Assembly: GCA_013339765.2 (NCBI GenBank)
Contig: CM023457.1
Coordinates: 59,006,355 to 59,070,354 of the forward strand
Origin: Haemaphysalis longicornis
Lineage: Eukaryota; Arthropoda; Arachnida; Ixodida; Ixodidae
Reading direction: 5' to 3'
Length of the DNA stretch: 64,000 bases
A model generated the notes under the pieces. That model saw only the letters and a program-made list of their open reading frames with translations, did not search any database and was not told the origin of the DNA. Below are positions 1 to 11,180 of the stretch, piece by piece. The stretch's first letter is position 1. Each line of letters starts with the position of its first letter. The translations under genes were made by a program, and so were the position numbers.

Positions 1-775
1 TGGTTGGACATTGGGCGTCTTGCTTCTTTCACCATTGAGTATTTCAGAAAGTGAACGCGAACTATCAGAGTTTGCGTAGTTGATAACTCGGCTTTTGGGA
101 GCAGTGCCTTACTTTAAAGTCTCACCCATGCTCTCACAGAGTCACTTTTTTTTTCACCTCCAATTTAGCGCCTGTTAGTGATTGACCATGGCAAAAGTTT
201 CCATGTCCGCGGCTGCGATAAAATGCAGCAGTTTTGTAAGTTTTGTTTTTCATCACACTTTCTGGCGATCTCTCTCTGCAGAACAGATGAGGATACAGCA
301 TCTGTGGGAAGAGTTGGGTTTATTCGTTGGGTAAACGGAACTGCTGACAAACAAACGTTTCCGGTCGCGTTTATCGAGATTCAACTGCACTTGTACGCGA
401 TGCTCATCGTCCTTTAACCAGACCGCGTTTCTTTCTTTTTCTTTTCAGGACGATGCAATCATCCAGGTATGCGCGCCTGGACGTTGTTCATAGACGCTCC
501 GACGCACCTACGCCTGATGTTTCCAAACACCCGTGATTCTGCGCGGGCCGTTCTCGCAAACCCGGTTAAAAAAAAGAAAAAGAAAAAAAGTACGCGAATG
601 CGCACCGCAAACGTCCCGACATTCGCTCCCTGGTCCGGCTCAAAACACAAGCCCTTCCGGAAGGCCGGCTGCGTACACTGCTGTTGGCCGAGTGACCGCG
701 TTTCCTGGTCGCAAGCGTGACGGCTGCCTTCGCTCGCCTGCACTGGCGTGCAAAGGCGCAGAGGGAACATAACGG
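1..775. other. No gene recognised (left edge)
   Basis: I see no gene or repeat family member here. Open frames on both strands are short and overlap one another. An A/G-rich run (lysine-rich when read) lies near 565-590. The stretch may be intergenic or intronic. Confidence 0.4.
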
Positions 776-840
776 AACAGAGAGAGAGAGAGATAGAGGG
801 AAAGGAAAAGAGGGAGAGAGAGAGAGAGAAAGAAAAAGGA
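776..840. repeat. (GA)n microsatellite
   Basis: Two GA-dinucleotide runs are separated by a short imperfect purine stretch. Arg-Glu rich frames on the plus strand and Leu-Ser-Phe rich frames on the minus strand across it are products of the repeat, not protein evidence. Confidence 0.9.
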
Positions 841-859
841 AGCTTCAGAGAAGGAGGAA

Positions 860-1000
860 ACTGGCGGACCGCACTGCCACCGCGGCGCCATCTTGGAAAT
901 GGAGCGGCGGCTCGCAAGGACACTGGGCGTCCTTGCCAAGGACGTCGGGGGGCCGCGGCGCCGCGCTCGGGCGCCAAGGACAGCGGCACAGCAGAGCGGT
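860..1000. promoter_or_regulatory. CpG-rich stretch, possible promoter-like segment
   Basis: GC and CpG content rise sharply here. The motif GGCGCCATCTTGG at about 886-898 resembles the YY1 consensus, which often lies near transcription starts in animals. An ATG follows at about 899 with an open frame on the plus strand, but its product is Arg-Gly rich and unrecognised, and no exon structure is evident. A promoter or 5' UTR is only a possibility; a GC-rich dispersed repeat would look similar. Confidence 0.2.
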
Positions 1001-1458
1001 AGCGTGTCTCAAGCGACTATCAGTGCCGGCAGCTCGCGCGATGTAATGGTGCTGGCTCGACTTGCCTGGCGGATATTATACATACCTCGCGTATCGTTTT
1101 GTGCTTCTCTCTGCTTTGAATTACCCGCCGCGTAAGGCACGCGTATTTTCTTTTTGTCCTTTCCGGAATTCCTGCGGAGTTATCGCTTACTGATGAGCTA
1201 CTCCTGCATGGACACGTGTCGCCGATAAGCCCGCGCGCACTCTGCGGCGACCTCAACCCTACACGAGCCGTGGACATTCGAGGCCGTGTCCCGTCTTGTG
1301 CTATTACGAAACGCGTGAGCAGGTCTACGAGCGGGGTATTTTGGAGGAGGAGGCATTTTGTGCCACCGCCGATTTTTCGATGATATGCCACCGTCTTTTG
1401 CGTCATGATTACAACCTTTTAAAGAGAAAGCTTTCTTAGTGGGACCGATGGCGTCCTG
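1001..1458. other. No gene recognised
   Basis: A minus-strand open frame of 128 codons (1020-1406) crosses this stretch, but I recognise no domain or signal in it. I see no repeat family member here. Confidence 0.35.
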
Positions 1459-1868
1459 TCAAAAAACTAATGCACTTCCCCATAGACCGATTGGTCGACC
1501 GAAAAGTTATGATAAGTTATGGTAAGATAAGAACCGGCGCTTCGGGAAACCGGTCTTCTATTGTGTGCAAAACGGTTACTTGAAAATCGCGAAAAAGGAA
1601 CGGCTCTACGACACTACACACTCGTCAATCATGAAGAAGTGAAATAGCATAACTACATGTCATAAAACACGCATCGGTATAGATTTAGATCGTTCGTTGA
1701 TGCGTTTATTTTAGCGCACGAAAAATCGTTGCATTGGGTTGTTCTCGTTAGCGATTTGGGTCCTTAAAGGTTTGACGATCGACTTTGAGCAAAGGTTGGA
1801 CGGACTTTATAGTTCTCGCGACTCTCTCGACTTTCTTCAGGAAGAGATGGCAAAGTTTTCTTAGGGCG
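1459..1868 (+). repeat. Dispersed repeat, family F copy 1
   Basis: This roughly 410-bp segment is clearly homologous to 19173-19607. Shared landmarks in order are a GGTTGGTCGACCG-type block near 1490 (ATTGGTCGACCG here), CAAAACGGTTACTT near 1570, CGTTCGTTGATGCGTT near 1692 and GCGATTTGGGTCCTT near 1752. A third, inverted copy lies at about 18760-19160. I see no coding frame conserved between copies and no clear terminal inverted repeats, so the element class is unknown. Confidence 0.75.
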
Positions 1869-1884
1869 AAAGCCTTAAGTGCCC

Positions 1885-1961
1885 ATAGTGGTCAGCGCAG
1901 ACGAAAACCGGACTCTTATCCTTACTCTTCTTGTCCGGTTTTCGTCTGCGCTGACCGCTAT
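1885..1961. repeat. Near-perfect hairpin (29-bp arms, 19-nt loop)
   Basis: The left arm 1885-1913 and right arm 1933-1961 are reverse complements with one mismatch. The loop is the pyrimidine-rich 1914-1932. The direct repeat CCTTAAGTGC occurs outside the arms at about 1873-1882 and 1991-2000. The structure sits immediately downstream of family F copy 1. It could be a fold-back duplication or a small-RNA precursor; the sequence alone does not decide. Confidence 0.85.
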
Positions 1962-3657
1962 GAACGCACTCCAACTCGCCCAATTCGCTGCCTTAAGTGC
2001 GAAAACCGCCGTAGTTGCAGTTGTTGTCCGGTACAGAAAATGGCCGCTGTTGAAAAGACTAAATAAACAAAAAACAGTTGAGCTCGTACTGTTTTGAACC
2101 CCGGCCACCAGAGTAGGAGCCGAGGGCTTTACAACCGCGCTATAGCTCCACGTTTTTTTTTTTCACATATTTATTGCCCTACACGTCAATATAGGAAATG
2201 ATATTTACAATACATATTTACAACTATGTACACACCTTGACGCATCGCAGCGGTGGAACAAGAGTTATTGCATGCCGCGTTACACGCGACCGTGACGGCC
2301 CGTGAGCAGAACAAGGGCGAGCCGCGCAGAACACTGATTCCGGTGAAACAGTTCTAATATGAGCTTTTTGAATTAATTAATTGAAATAATTAAGAAGAAA
2401 AATGAAGAAAGAAACTCAAACCCAATATAACAGTAACGCAGCCTGTCCATGTAATTCGCGCTAAAAGACGAAGGAAAGAAACCGGAAAAAGAAACGGAAG
2501 TGCAATGTACCAGTAAGGAAGCGCTTAATAAGTATCGGCAGGCTGCCCCGACATAAATCGGCGTGCCCACCCCAAGAATTTTCTTTTTCTTGTCGGAGTC
2601 GTCCAGAAACATTCAGGCCTACCACTATTTGCCCCTTCAATTGCTCTCGGACACGACGATAACGATCGAAATTTTCTTGGAACGTGCCGTGATGTGTTCT
2701 CGCGTCTGCAAGCACGGATACCTGCCATGAGAACCATTGCTCATGACCAGGTTGTTCAGTGTCCTAGCACTAACATTACGGGCTCGTTCCTTGCGAGAAA
2801 TTAGTCTTAGGCAAGGCTAAGTTCGTCTTAGAACTTAGTCTCGAACAAGACAGGCTCCACGTTGAGAAATAAGGCTAGGGGGCTGCGGGAAATTCGCAGC
2901 CGCAATGTCTGCAGTTACAAAACCTCCGCAGTTCGAGCTATCGTCGCCTACAGCATTGCGCGCAGCATCGGTTTTCATTGGTGAGTTGTTTTCACGTTTT
3001 TGTCTTGCTGCCTTTGCGAGGCACGAGTTGTGGGTTCATCGTATTCGTGGTTGTTATTATTACCACGGTCGTGACCAATTCCAGCGAAGCCAACCAAATC
3101 GTTGTGACGTCATGCAGTAAACAAGGTACACATTATGAGTTTCATACTAATATATAATAGAGGGAAATCTGGGCTTGTACCTATCACGGAACGGATTATC
3201 ACGTCAAGCTGGCGTCAAGCTGGCGTTGTACGCGTATAAAATTCCAAATTCGGCTGCACTATTCTTGCGCAGCTGTGGATGAGCACAGGCCGACACTCGC
3301 TAGACAGCGCCCCGTCATAGTAATATACGTGAAAACAAAGTAACGGTTAGCATAATGGCTACAGCTCCTAAGGGCGATTGGTTGCGAAGGGCGACCTCTA
3401 GGGTATATTGATATCGAAATTGAGAATTTATGTACGCGCGTGCAAGCGGCGGCAGTAAATAATAATAGACAGTTGACTTTTCTCTGAAAGTTAACCTTTT
3501 GACCGAGCAAGCAAACCTGTGTTTGTAGCATATTGTACAGAGCTTTATGCAATCTTGGCCACTCCCCCACGTGAAAATGCGCCATTTGTTGATTTGGAGC
3601 ACCTTTTTTTTTTTTTCACGCGATAACCTCTAGTGGTTTACCGGCTTATTTCCGACT
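1962..3657. other. No confident gene; weak possible exon near 2905
   Basis: Most of this stretch shows nothing recognisable. At 2905 an ATG opens a 71-codon frame, and a good splice-donor match (TTG|GTGAGT) falls at about 2980. The start (MSAVTKPPQFEL) faintly recalls tick retroelement gag-like starts, but the match is too short to claim. A poly-A-like run lies near 2385-2410 and a long T run near 3606-3618. Confidence 0.3.
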
Positions 3658-3789
3658 TCAGAGAGAGAAAGGGAGAGAGAGAGAAATAGATGGATGGATG
3701 GATGGATGGATGGATGGATGGATGGATGGATGGATGGTGGATGGATGGATGGATGGATGGATGGATGGATGGCTGGATGGAGGATGATG

Positions 3790-3824
<35 letters not shown>

Positions 3825-3877
3825 TAGAAGATAGATAGATAGATAGATATAGATAGATAGATAGATAGATAGAGAGC

Positions 3878-3948
<71 letters not shown>
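3658..3948. repeat. Compound microsatellite
   Basis: Successive simple repeats are (GA)n at 3658-3687, (TGGA)n at about 3690-3781, (GACA)n at 3791-3823, (GATA)n at 3824-3871 and (GA)n at 3879-3948. The unit changes by single-base steps (GGAT, GACA, GATA, GA), as expected when one microsatellite mutates and re-expands. Confidence 0.95.
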
Positions 3949-3950
<2 letters not shown>

Positions 3951-4227
3951 TGTTTAGTTGTTTAAGTCCGAACACCAACGTTATTATGCCTCCCTCCTCA
4001 GAGGAAGGGGTGTGCAACGGTTCTTAGATGGTGACGGGCCACCGGATGAGCACAGGAACCAGTCCCTTTGGTAGTCCCCTGAATAAATATATGCCACGAG
4101 GAATAACAGCGTGGTGCATCCTTGTTATACGCGTGGGAAGAAGTTACAACTTCCAGGCTTAAGTAGCAAACGCTTGTACTTAGCCATTTCTCACTCTAAT
4201 GGAGGCAAATTACACGAACTAAAGGTG

Positions 4228-4380
4228 GAGCCGCCTACGTGGTGTGTTGATTGGGACACCTGCATTTCACTCAGGAGGCCCGGGTTAGAATCTCAGCTTG
4301 TGAGTTTTAGGCTCCAGGTTTGGGGGGCTGCGTGGTGTGGTTGAAAAAAAAAAACGTCCCCGGTAGACTAGGGAGACTCT
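4228..4380 (+). mobile_element. tRNA-headed SINE-like fragment
   Basis: An A-box-like segment (ACGTGGTGTGTTGATTGGG) is followed about 35 bp later by a B-box-like GGGTTAGAATCTC. This is the internal promoter layout of a tRNA-derived SINE. It is not a functional tRNA because the ends do not pair. It lies just upstream of the LINE endonuclease remnant, so it could also belong to that element's 5' region. Confidence 0.5.
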
Positions 4381-4419
4381 AGGGAACACGATCATCACCT
4401 CTTCATCATAACTGGATCT

Positions 4420-5330
4420 GGCCACCCTGGTGTAGCATTACGCCATAGCCTTTCTGTGAATGGAATTCTGTACCCCTGCCCTCGGTCCCCAGCAGCTGCG
4501 AAGCCCGTGACCAGAGTGGTGGTCACGTGCTCCACACCGCAGAGACAGCTAATAATATCTGCGACCTGACAGACTCCTAATGGAACTTGAACTTAGCAAC
4601 GCTCAATGCCCCGTCGCTGTCAACTGTGGACAGGTTAGCTGTGCTATTAAAGGAGATTAAATGAGATACCATAAAATCAAGCCAGGATGGAAGAGCACGT
4701 GAGGGGTTTAGGATGTGAACTATTGGGCATATACCGAGGTCACGAAAAAAGAACCTAGGTTGGGGTACTATTTTTTGTCTAAAAAGAAACATCAGGAAAT
4801 TCGGTATTCGACAGCAGTAGCCATGGGATCGGTGTCATTGTAATCAATCTAACTAGGAGGTACAATCTAACTAGGAGGTACAAGTCAAACGTTGAGAAAG
4901 CCAATGCATCAAGCTTTAGCTATGATAATGAGGCATACGACAGTTTCTAATCGCCAACAAGTAAAGTAAACACGCAGTACAGTATTGTGATTGGATAATT
5001 AAGCTCAGAGGTGGCAAAAAAGCGGACCGGCCAACGCACAGTAGAAAACAACGGAAATGGTTGTCGGAACAGCCGAGTTGACGTGTTTGTTGGATTTGTG
5101 CCAGGAAACAACCTCGGGATAACGAATACATTCTTCGTCAAACCAGTTAACGGGAAATGGACGTGGGAAAGTCACAACAGTGAAAATAAAAGTGAAACCG
5201 ACGAAGTTGAGGTGACGGTCAGCAGGAGTTATCCCATGCTAACGAAAAGCAGAATTGCGTTCGATTTAAAAGTAGCGCTATTCGCATTCGCACAGTTAAA
5301 CAGGTTACAGTGATTTCGTGGAAGAACAAA
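4420..5330 (+). mobile_element. RTE-type LINE, 5' part with endonuclease remnant
   Basis: Pieces of an apurinic-like endonuclease of an RTE-type non-LTR retrotransposon can be read across several frames. A block near 5055-5300 contains ITNTFFVKP and KWTWES, matching the usual NTFFxKx...WTWxSPNG endonuclease region. Upstream blocks read like the 'Y-S-I-V-I-G-D-F-N-A' region but are frameshifted. The 3' side (reverse transcriptase) is absent. An 18-bp tandem duplication lies at 4845-4880. The copy is certainly dead. Confidence 0.65.
5011..5313 (+). pseudogene. LINE endonuclease domain fragment (100 codons)
   Basis: This is the longest intact piece of the RTE-like endonuclease. In the frame, GNGCRNSRVDVFVGF corresponds to the family's G.G.RN.RGD.L..F segment and KWTWESHNSENK to the segment before the NEIDYIL motif. 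That motif is degraded here (SETDEVEV), so the catalytic Asp context is lost. The first ATG is not a true start, since homology extends upstream in other frames. Confidence 0.65.
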
Positions 5331-5404
5331 ACCGCAAAGTCAAAGAATAAAAAAAATTGCACCCTACGCCCATCCTCGGTGTCGTCCTAGAAAACATGGG
5401 AAAG

Positions 5405-5650
5405 GTAATTGATTGATTGATTGTGGCGTTTAACGCGCTGACGCAACGCAGGCCACGAGGCGCGCCGTAGTGGAGGGCTCCGGATTAATTTTGACCACCT
5501 GGGGATATTTGACATGCGCCGAAATCTCGCCCGCACGGACGTTATTGCTTTTCGCCTCCATCAAAAAAGTGGCCGCCGCGGCCGGGAATCGAACCCGCGG
5601 CCTCGTGATCAGCCGCGCAACGCCTTAGCCACTTAGCAACCGCGGCGGGT
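5405..5650 (-). mobile_element. Ruka-type tRNA-derived SINE
   Basis: Read on the minus strand, a tRNA-like head (CCGCCGCGGTTGCTAAGTGG, B box CGGGTTCGATTCCCGG) is followed by the body (GATGGAGGCGAAAAGCAATA, CCCCAGGTGGTCAAAATTAA) and a (CAAT)n tail at 5405-5425. Direct repeats flank it: ACATGGGAAAG at 5394-5404 and ACATGGGGAAG at 5651-5661, a target-site duplication with one mismatch. The element is near full length. Confidence 0.88.
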
Positions 5651-5661
5651 ACATGGGGAAG

Positions 5662-7424
5662 TTTCCAGCAGTTATGGAGAAATCTTCAAGGTAATGGAGT
5701 ACGCCAAAGAAGTGACCACGGCGTGCATGCAGAACAGCTTTTGGCGCTTCCAGAGGGTCGCTGCTGTATGGTTCAATGTAACACAGATCCTGAAAAAGCT
5801 GATAAGTCTGCCCGCACCAAATTTCGGTAACCAAGGTGGTTTCTTCCAGCAGAAGCGATAATGGCCCGACAGAACTTCGTGGACAAAATACGTGTGGTCT
5901 TCCAACAGTTTTTACAAAACTCTGAACAGGCCTGGTTCAAGCGGCGAGTTTGCTTTGAGCTTCGCCAGGCGAGAAGCCGCATAGACAGTTATCACAACAC
6001 ATAACGCGAGAAGACCAAGTGAACGTGGAGACAGCCCATTGCTTTTGTGGCTAAATAAAAAAAGCCCACGAGCGCAAAAGGCTGCAAACTGGAGTCATTG
6101 ATCATGTAGGTTTCCGGACTGTCGTTGAAGCCCTCGCTTGAATGGAATATTATGTGCGCCTGATTGACATAAGAGTAAAAAAAGTTTTGTTCTGTGCCAT
6201 AAACTGGAGTCAAAATGATATACAGGAAAGCCTCGATGGGGCAGCAAGCTGACTTCCTTGTAAGCGTACTTCGTTCAAGGATGCCTTGCTCTCCCTGCAT
6301 CGGAGCGGAGACCGAGAAAAACTTATAAAGCAAAAATTCGAATAAATGCAATTTCGTTGTAACAGGGGTTTACGGTATGCACACCCTGGTTATACCCCAA
6401 GAGACGAAACTTACTCCGTTATAAGCGATCGTTTGTTATAAGCGGAGTAGATTTGCTCTCCATGCCCTGCCGTGCAGGGGATGAAATACTTCGAGAAAAG
6501 AGAGATTTCGCAAATAAAGCGATTTATTTATAAGGTGTGTTTAACGTACATGCCACGGGCCACTTAAGCTCTCCGTTTTTTCTGCAACGCAGGCATTGAG
6601 CACCGCCCATTAACCCATTTGACAACTTCAGCGCTCAAGCCGCACCAACAAAAAGATTGGCGCCTAACGTGAGCCCACGGATCGGTGGCGCCATCTAGTA
6701 GCGACCGTACCCGGCCCCAGCGCCCGCGTACCCCAACGGCCGCCACACGGCCTTGCGTTCGCCACAGCCGTTGCGTCACGACGACGTTGTCCCCGTTACT
6801 GGCCGCAAATCGCCTATGCATCAAGAACTGCGCAACACCACTCAGACAGCAAGGCCTGGCGGTTACTGCACTCCTCCTATTCGCCTACCTAACGACGCAG
6901 TCATTGGCTCCATCGCGCAGCCACAGCCGACTAATGTCGGCACCGCCAGGTTAACCGGAGCGTGCAACCTGGCGAAGGAACTTCACAAGACGACGGAGTC
7001 TCCAGGCCTTGTTGATCACGGCGGTGTGGCCAGTGAGAAGGACGAGTGGGAGGGCTGGTATGCAGGAAAAGTCTGCCGCGCGTGCGGTTTACGGCCGTGC
7101 TCTTTTTACAACCGACAATCATGAACTCGCGGTGCCCAATTGAAGTGTACGGACAGGCTGCTTCCCGAAGGGAGTTACTTAGAGGCGAGCACGGGCCTTC
7201 GAGAAAAGAGGCGCACCGGAGTCCTGTAGCCGCCGCGGCCGCCGGAGTCCTTGGCACACAATCCGCGGGCTGCGCATCCGATGCGGGGCAGGGTCGCACC
7301 TGTTGGTCGCGCGCTTGGGAGAAAGCGAAAATCAAACCCCCTTCCTTAAGAGAACGATAGTTAAAACGTGCAGCTTTCTCCCAGGCAAGTTAAGTCGAAG
7401 CCCAAAATCAAAACTGCTTCGATC
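5662..7424. other. No gene recognised; several unassigned open frames
   Basis: Minus-strand open frames at 5773-5982 and 5992-6351 (69 and 119 codons) have balanced composition, but I recognise no family. The region 6660-7290 is CpG-rich with overlapping frames on both strands, the longest 134 codons (6931-7335, minus). The motif GCGCCATCTAGTAGC near 6690 resembles blocks seen in other repeats here. A decayed gene or TE is possible. Confidence 0.35.
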
Positions 7425-7507
7425 GTGTCGGACTGGCGGAATCAGGATCTATGTCGGCCTCACGACGCCAGGAAGGGACTGAGGTTCGACTCCGACCACG
7501 GGAGGAG
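7425..7507 (+). mobile_element. tRNA-like segment (SINE head)
   Basis: An A-box-like GACTGGCGGAATCAGG and a B-box-like GAGGTTCGACTCC are spaced as in a tRNA gene. The acceptor ends do not pair convincingly, and family E follows directly, so this looks like a tRNA-derived head rather than a working tRNA. Confidence 0.4.
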
Positions 7508-7785
7508 TTTTTTTAGGGGCTAAGCCCCTTAGGGGCTGGGTCTGTTGGCGTCTCCTGTCGTCGTCGTCGTCACAATCGTCTCATGTAGTCACGGTACTAA
7601 AACTGGAACACCTCGTTTAGTCCTAGGGCTAGAGAGCTTTGTCCTTCAAAGAGAAGAGACTTTACAGCAAAGCTGCATATTTATACCCCCCAACAGTTTC
7701 ATCTCCGTTGGCAAAAACGCCAAGGCGCCAAGAATGCACTTATACACTGCATGCTGCGCCCCTCCCCAGGTTTCACGTTAGTGGA
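7508..7785 (+). repeat. Dispersed repeat, family E copy 1
   Basis: It begins with a short palindrome (TTTTAGGGGCTAAGCCCC), then GTTGGCGTCTC, a TCGTCGTCGTC run, a CATGTAGTCACGGTACTAAAA block, and finally CCGTTGGCAAAAACGCCAAG and CCCCTCCCCAGG. The same order appears at 28442-28731 and, inverted, at 8623-8942 and 16441-16762. No coding frame is conserved between copies. Confidence 0.8.
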
Positions 7786-8622
7786 GATTGTCCGGGGATT
7801 TTTTCTTTATTTGCCTTTGGGGGAACGCATCATCATCATACTTCCTCCCACTGTGTAAAGTTCGCTTTCCTGCTATGCGTTTTTCTCGGACACCGACGCC
7901 ATCAGGGAGGCATAGAAAGATTCGCTTTAAATCGGAGCCACACTTTACGCGCCATCACCTGAGACGGAAGACCCGCAACTATTCGTCTACTGGGAAAGAA
8001 TCCGCTTAAAGAGGTCATGTAGACAAAATACAATTTTGATTACTTTGAAGGAACTAACTAACACACTCAGCTCTGTTGCAGCCATGAAAGACGCTTGTTT
8101 TAACCGAAAAAAAAAGCAAGAGACGCTAAAAAATGGCCAGATTTCGCGCTACAGCGAGCTAAAATGGCCCCGAGTGACTTAACACGGGGCAGCGTTAAAA
8201 TTACAGTTATTAGCGCGTTAGCTGCGCATCACCGCTCAACTGATACGATCAAACGGAATAGAGCCCCCACTACTGTTGCCGAGCCATGTTTTTGGATCGG
8301 CGATAGCAAATCGCAGAAATAAAATTCTGTGACGCCATAAAGAAATCGCCGGAAAAAAAAAAAGGGGGGGGGGGGGGAGGTCACCATTTCTTCTTACGTT
8401 TTCTTTTACACCTCCATTATATGTTTCAAATTTGCGATAAAATTAGTTTGAGTGTGACCGGGAAGCACAAGTAATTTTCATAAACAGAACTTCTATTATG
8501 CCCTCACGGAACGCACACCGCAGTTCTGTTCGTCTGGCCATCCTTTCGAAGGAGAGTTGCGCTGGGTATGCTGACAAAGACGGGCACAAATATAAAAAAT
8601 TCCCGGGCCATCTCCGCTAACC
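7786..8622. other. Spacer between inverted family E copies; no gene recognised
   Basis: I see nothing gene-like. A poly-A/poly-G run lies at about 8352-8378. The stretch forms the roughly 0.84-kb centre of the inverted family E pair. Confidence 0.4.
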
Positions 8623-8942
8623 TGAAACCTGCGGAGGGGCGAAACATGCAGTGTATAAGTTTATTCTTGGCGTCTTGGCGTTTTTGCCAACGGATATGAA
8701 ACAGTCGGGGGGTAGGCGTATACAGCTTTGCTATATAAGTATCTTGTCTTTGAAGCACGACGCTCTATAGCGCGAGGCGCGAACGAGTGTCCCGGTGGTT
8801 TTTTTTAGCACGCGTTACGGTCTAGCGCGAGGCGTAAACGAGTTTCCCGGTGTTACAGTACTGTGACTACATGATCCGACGATTACGACGACGACAGGAG
8901 ACGCTAACAGCCCCAGCCCTGAAGGGGCTTCGCCCCTAAAAC
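8623..8942 (-). repeat. Dispersed repeat, family E copy 2 (inverted)
   Basis: This is the same element as 7508-7785 in the opposite orientation, ending in GGGGCTTCGCCCCTAAAA. It contains an internal direct duplication of a segment reading CGCGAGGCG(C/T)(G/A)AACGAGT(G/T)TCCCGG at about 8770-8850, which also occurs twice in the copies at 16441 and 28442. Confidence 0.82.
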
Positions 8943-9530
8943 GCACACTTTGAAGTGAAGGCGGCCACTTCTTGAATACACGCCCTGCAAGTGCGACACC
9001 TAGGTGACGACGACACCGAGAAGTCAAAAACAAACGTAGATACAACCTGACAGCTCACAAATCGCCCCGCCATCCGCGCTTATGAAGCCCAGCCGTACCC
9101 AGCACAGTTTATACCACCAGCTACTTCCGGAGCTACTCGCTACCTCCCTGCCCCCGCCGAGCCGCAGAGGCGATGATCCGAAGGTCGCGTTGATCACTGA
9201 GCAGCAGAAAAACCATGCCTCCTTCGACCACCCGTTCTCCGCTGCGCGGAGCGATCAAACGTCCCGTGCGTCTCAGTTGCGCCGTTTTCTCAACAACCCC
9301 TAATCACCGTCGGGGGCCCTCTCCGCGCGCCGTGGTATTCAGGCCGACACGGCGGGCAATCGAGCCGCACGCGGCAACCCGCGGTGAAACAAAAGGCCAC
9401 CGTACGAGGAACGCAACATGCTCGCCCGCCTTGTACGCAGCTCGTTTCGAAGCTCGAGCTTAGGTGAGGTGTGCCGCTTTAAAATTTACTTGCACACAAC
9501 GAAATTGACAAACATGGAATTCCAATTGCT
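8943..9530. other. No gene recognised
   Basis: GC-rich stretch with short open frames on both strands (up to 82 codons). No family is recognised. Confidence 0.35.
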
Positions 9531-9775
9531 TACTCCTCGTTTTTTATTCCCTTTTTTTACCTATGCCTTTTATATATGTTCCTTGTTAATCTTGCCTATG
9601 TGTTTTATATATGTTCCCTGTCCTGTCCCCGTATTCCTATGTAATCGTTCCTCCCCATCCCCCCTCCTCTACACCAGCAGGCGTTCCGGTGTCCGCCCCT
9701 AGGCGAGACAATTTACGCCTGCTGGTGGACCTTCCTCTGTTCCTAAAGAAAAATAAATACATACATACATACGTA
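9531..9775 (+). mobile_element. Candidate LINE 3' end with stem-loop and (ATAC)n tail
   Basis: A T-rich segment with a duplicated TTTTATATATGTTCC is followed by a perfect 13-bp stem-loop (arms 9672-9684 and 9715-9727, loop 30 nt), then AAAAATAAATACATACATAC to about 9772. A terminal stem-loop plus simple-repeat tail is a common LINE 3' arrangement. No coding part is present, so the family is unknown; a host 3' UTR is an alternative. Confidence 0.45.
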
Positions 9776-11180
9776 AATGTAAGAGAGTGCTGTTAAAGGG
9801 ATAGCGAAGTCAAAGCACAATCTTGCTGAATTTGAAAATGCCTTTGGTAGCTTTCGCTACACATCCAGCCACCGAATGACCTTCTTTAACAAAAAAAAAA
9901 AAAAAGCGCAAATGGTACCGATAAACGTTCAAATTTGGCGCTGCACGACTGCAGCAGGGATGCAACGGAGGAAACACCAGATTTAACATGCGCCTCCGAG
10001 TCACCTTATGGACCCTTGATGTGCGGGTAATAACTAGCATTATTGAGGCAATCAAAACAAACTCAAGCGTCGACTCAACGCTTGACCCGTTAAGCGACCC
10101 GGTGACACGTTAGGGGTCACAGACGCGAAGGGTAAAATGCCGAGATGTGATCAATTATTTTAATTAAGGGATGAAACGAGAGCAAGTGGAGGACGCAGAA
10201 CGTGAGGTTGACTTCATCCCAAATCTGCTGAATGCGCTTTTCATCCCGAGTTTTACAAATTACAGTCGAAGTTTCATCCTGAGTTTTACAAATTACAGTA
10301 TCTACGTCTACTTTCGACTGTAAGTCGAAAGTAAGAGTAGATACAATACTTGGACGTTAAGATAAACCTTCGTGTATTGAACTAGCGCGAGCGTATCCGT
10401 GACAGCGATAGCTTTGGCATACCGTTACCGTCCCACTAGTTATAAGCCTGCGTCGTCGTTGCCGCCCGCTCTCTCTAACACCCGCGCTCCCTATAAATTA
10501 CCGATCGGGCTTCGTGAGGAGGCCATTTCGTGCGGGGCTCTTGTAACGACCCCCGCACGCAAATGAAAAATTTCTCGCGGAACTTGAGTGTGCTTACGCA
10601 CTTTGAAGCCGAAAGCCTCGATTCACTCATGAAGAACTTGTTAACTGCTACCTCGTATTTGCTTCTCGTCCCTCGCTTTCGTTTCCTCATCTTTTTCGTG
10701 CGAACTACTTAGACAAGAAGACTGGTAACTGCACACGGAGAAGATTCCCTGCAGAATAAGAGTTCTGCGCGGCTGGGGCACGTGTGAACACACGTGCCGT
10801 CCCGTTCACGTGTCACGTGGCGGGCACGATTGCAAAACTTTTAAGTGCGAATGCACTTCTTAAGCGACCCTGAACCTGCGTCCACCGGCGATGTCCGCAT
10901 AGCATACATACCCACGTGGGGGATTGGCCAGGAATCTCCTCGTCTTCTTGGCAACGGGGGGAGATGGGCGCGCGCTGCCTGGCCGCTGACATGGAACCCA
11001 CGTGGGGGATTGGCCGCGGGCGTGAGAAGGCTAATGCACCCGCTACTCACGAATCCGCTCTAGCAATCAAGTACAGACAACACAAATAGTTCTGTGAATA
11101 AATGCATCTTTCTTTCTTTGTGCTCTCTTTCGCGAAACCGAACCGGCAAATCATTCGCACTTTCATGTTCACAGCGGAGG
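9776..11180. other. No gene recognised; small repeats and a hairpin
   Basis: TTTTACAAATTACAGT is directly repeated with a similar upstream context at about 10239-10299. A hairpin follows at 10299-10343. CACGTGGGGGATTGGCC occurs twice, at about 10913 and 11000. Nothing else is recognisable; frames are short. Confidence 0.4.
10299..10343. repeat. Hairpin, 20-bp arms, 5-nt loop
   Basis: Arms 10299-10318 and 10324-10343 pair with a single mismatch (CGTCTAC against GTAAGAG region). It lies directly after a short tandem duplication. Function unknown. Confidence 0.75.

Noticed and set aside
3658..3948. CRISPR-like array
   Set aside because: Units are 2-4 bp simple repeats without spacers, in a eukaryotic genome.
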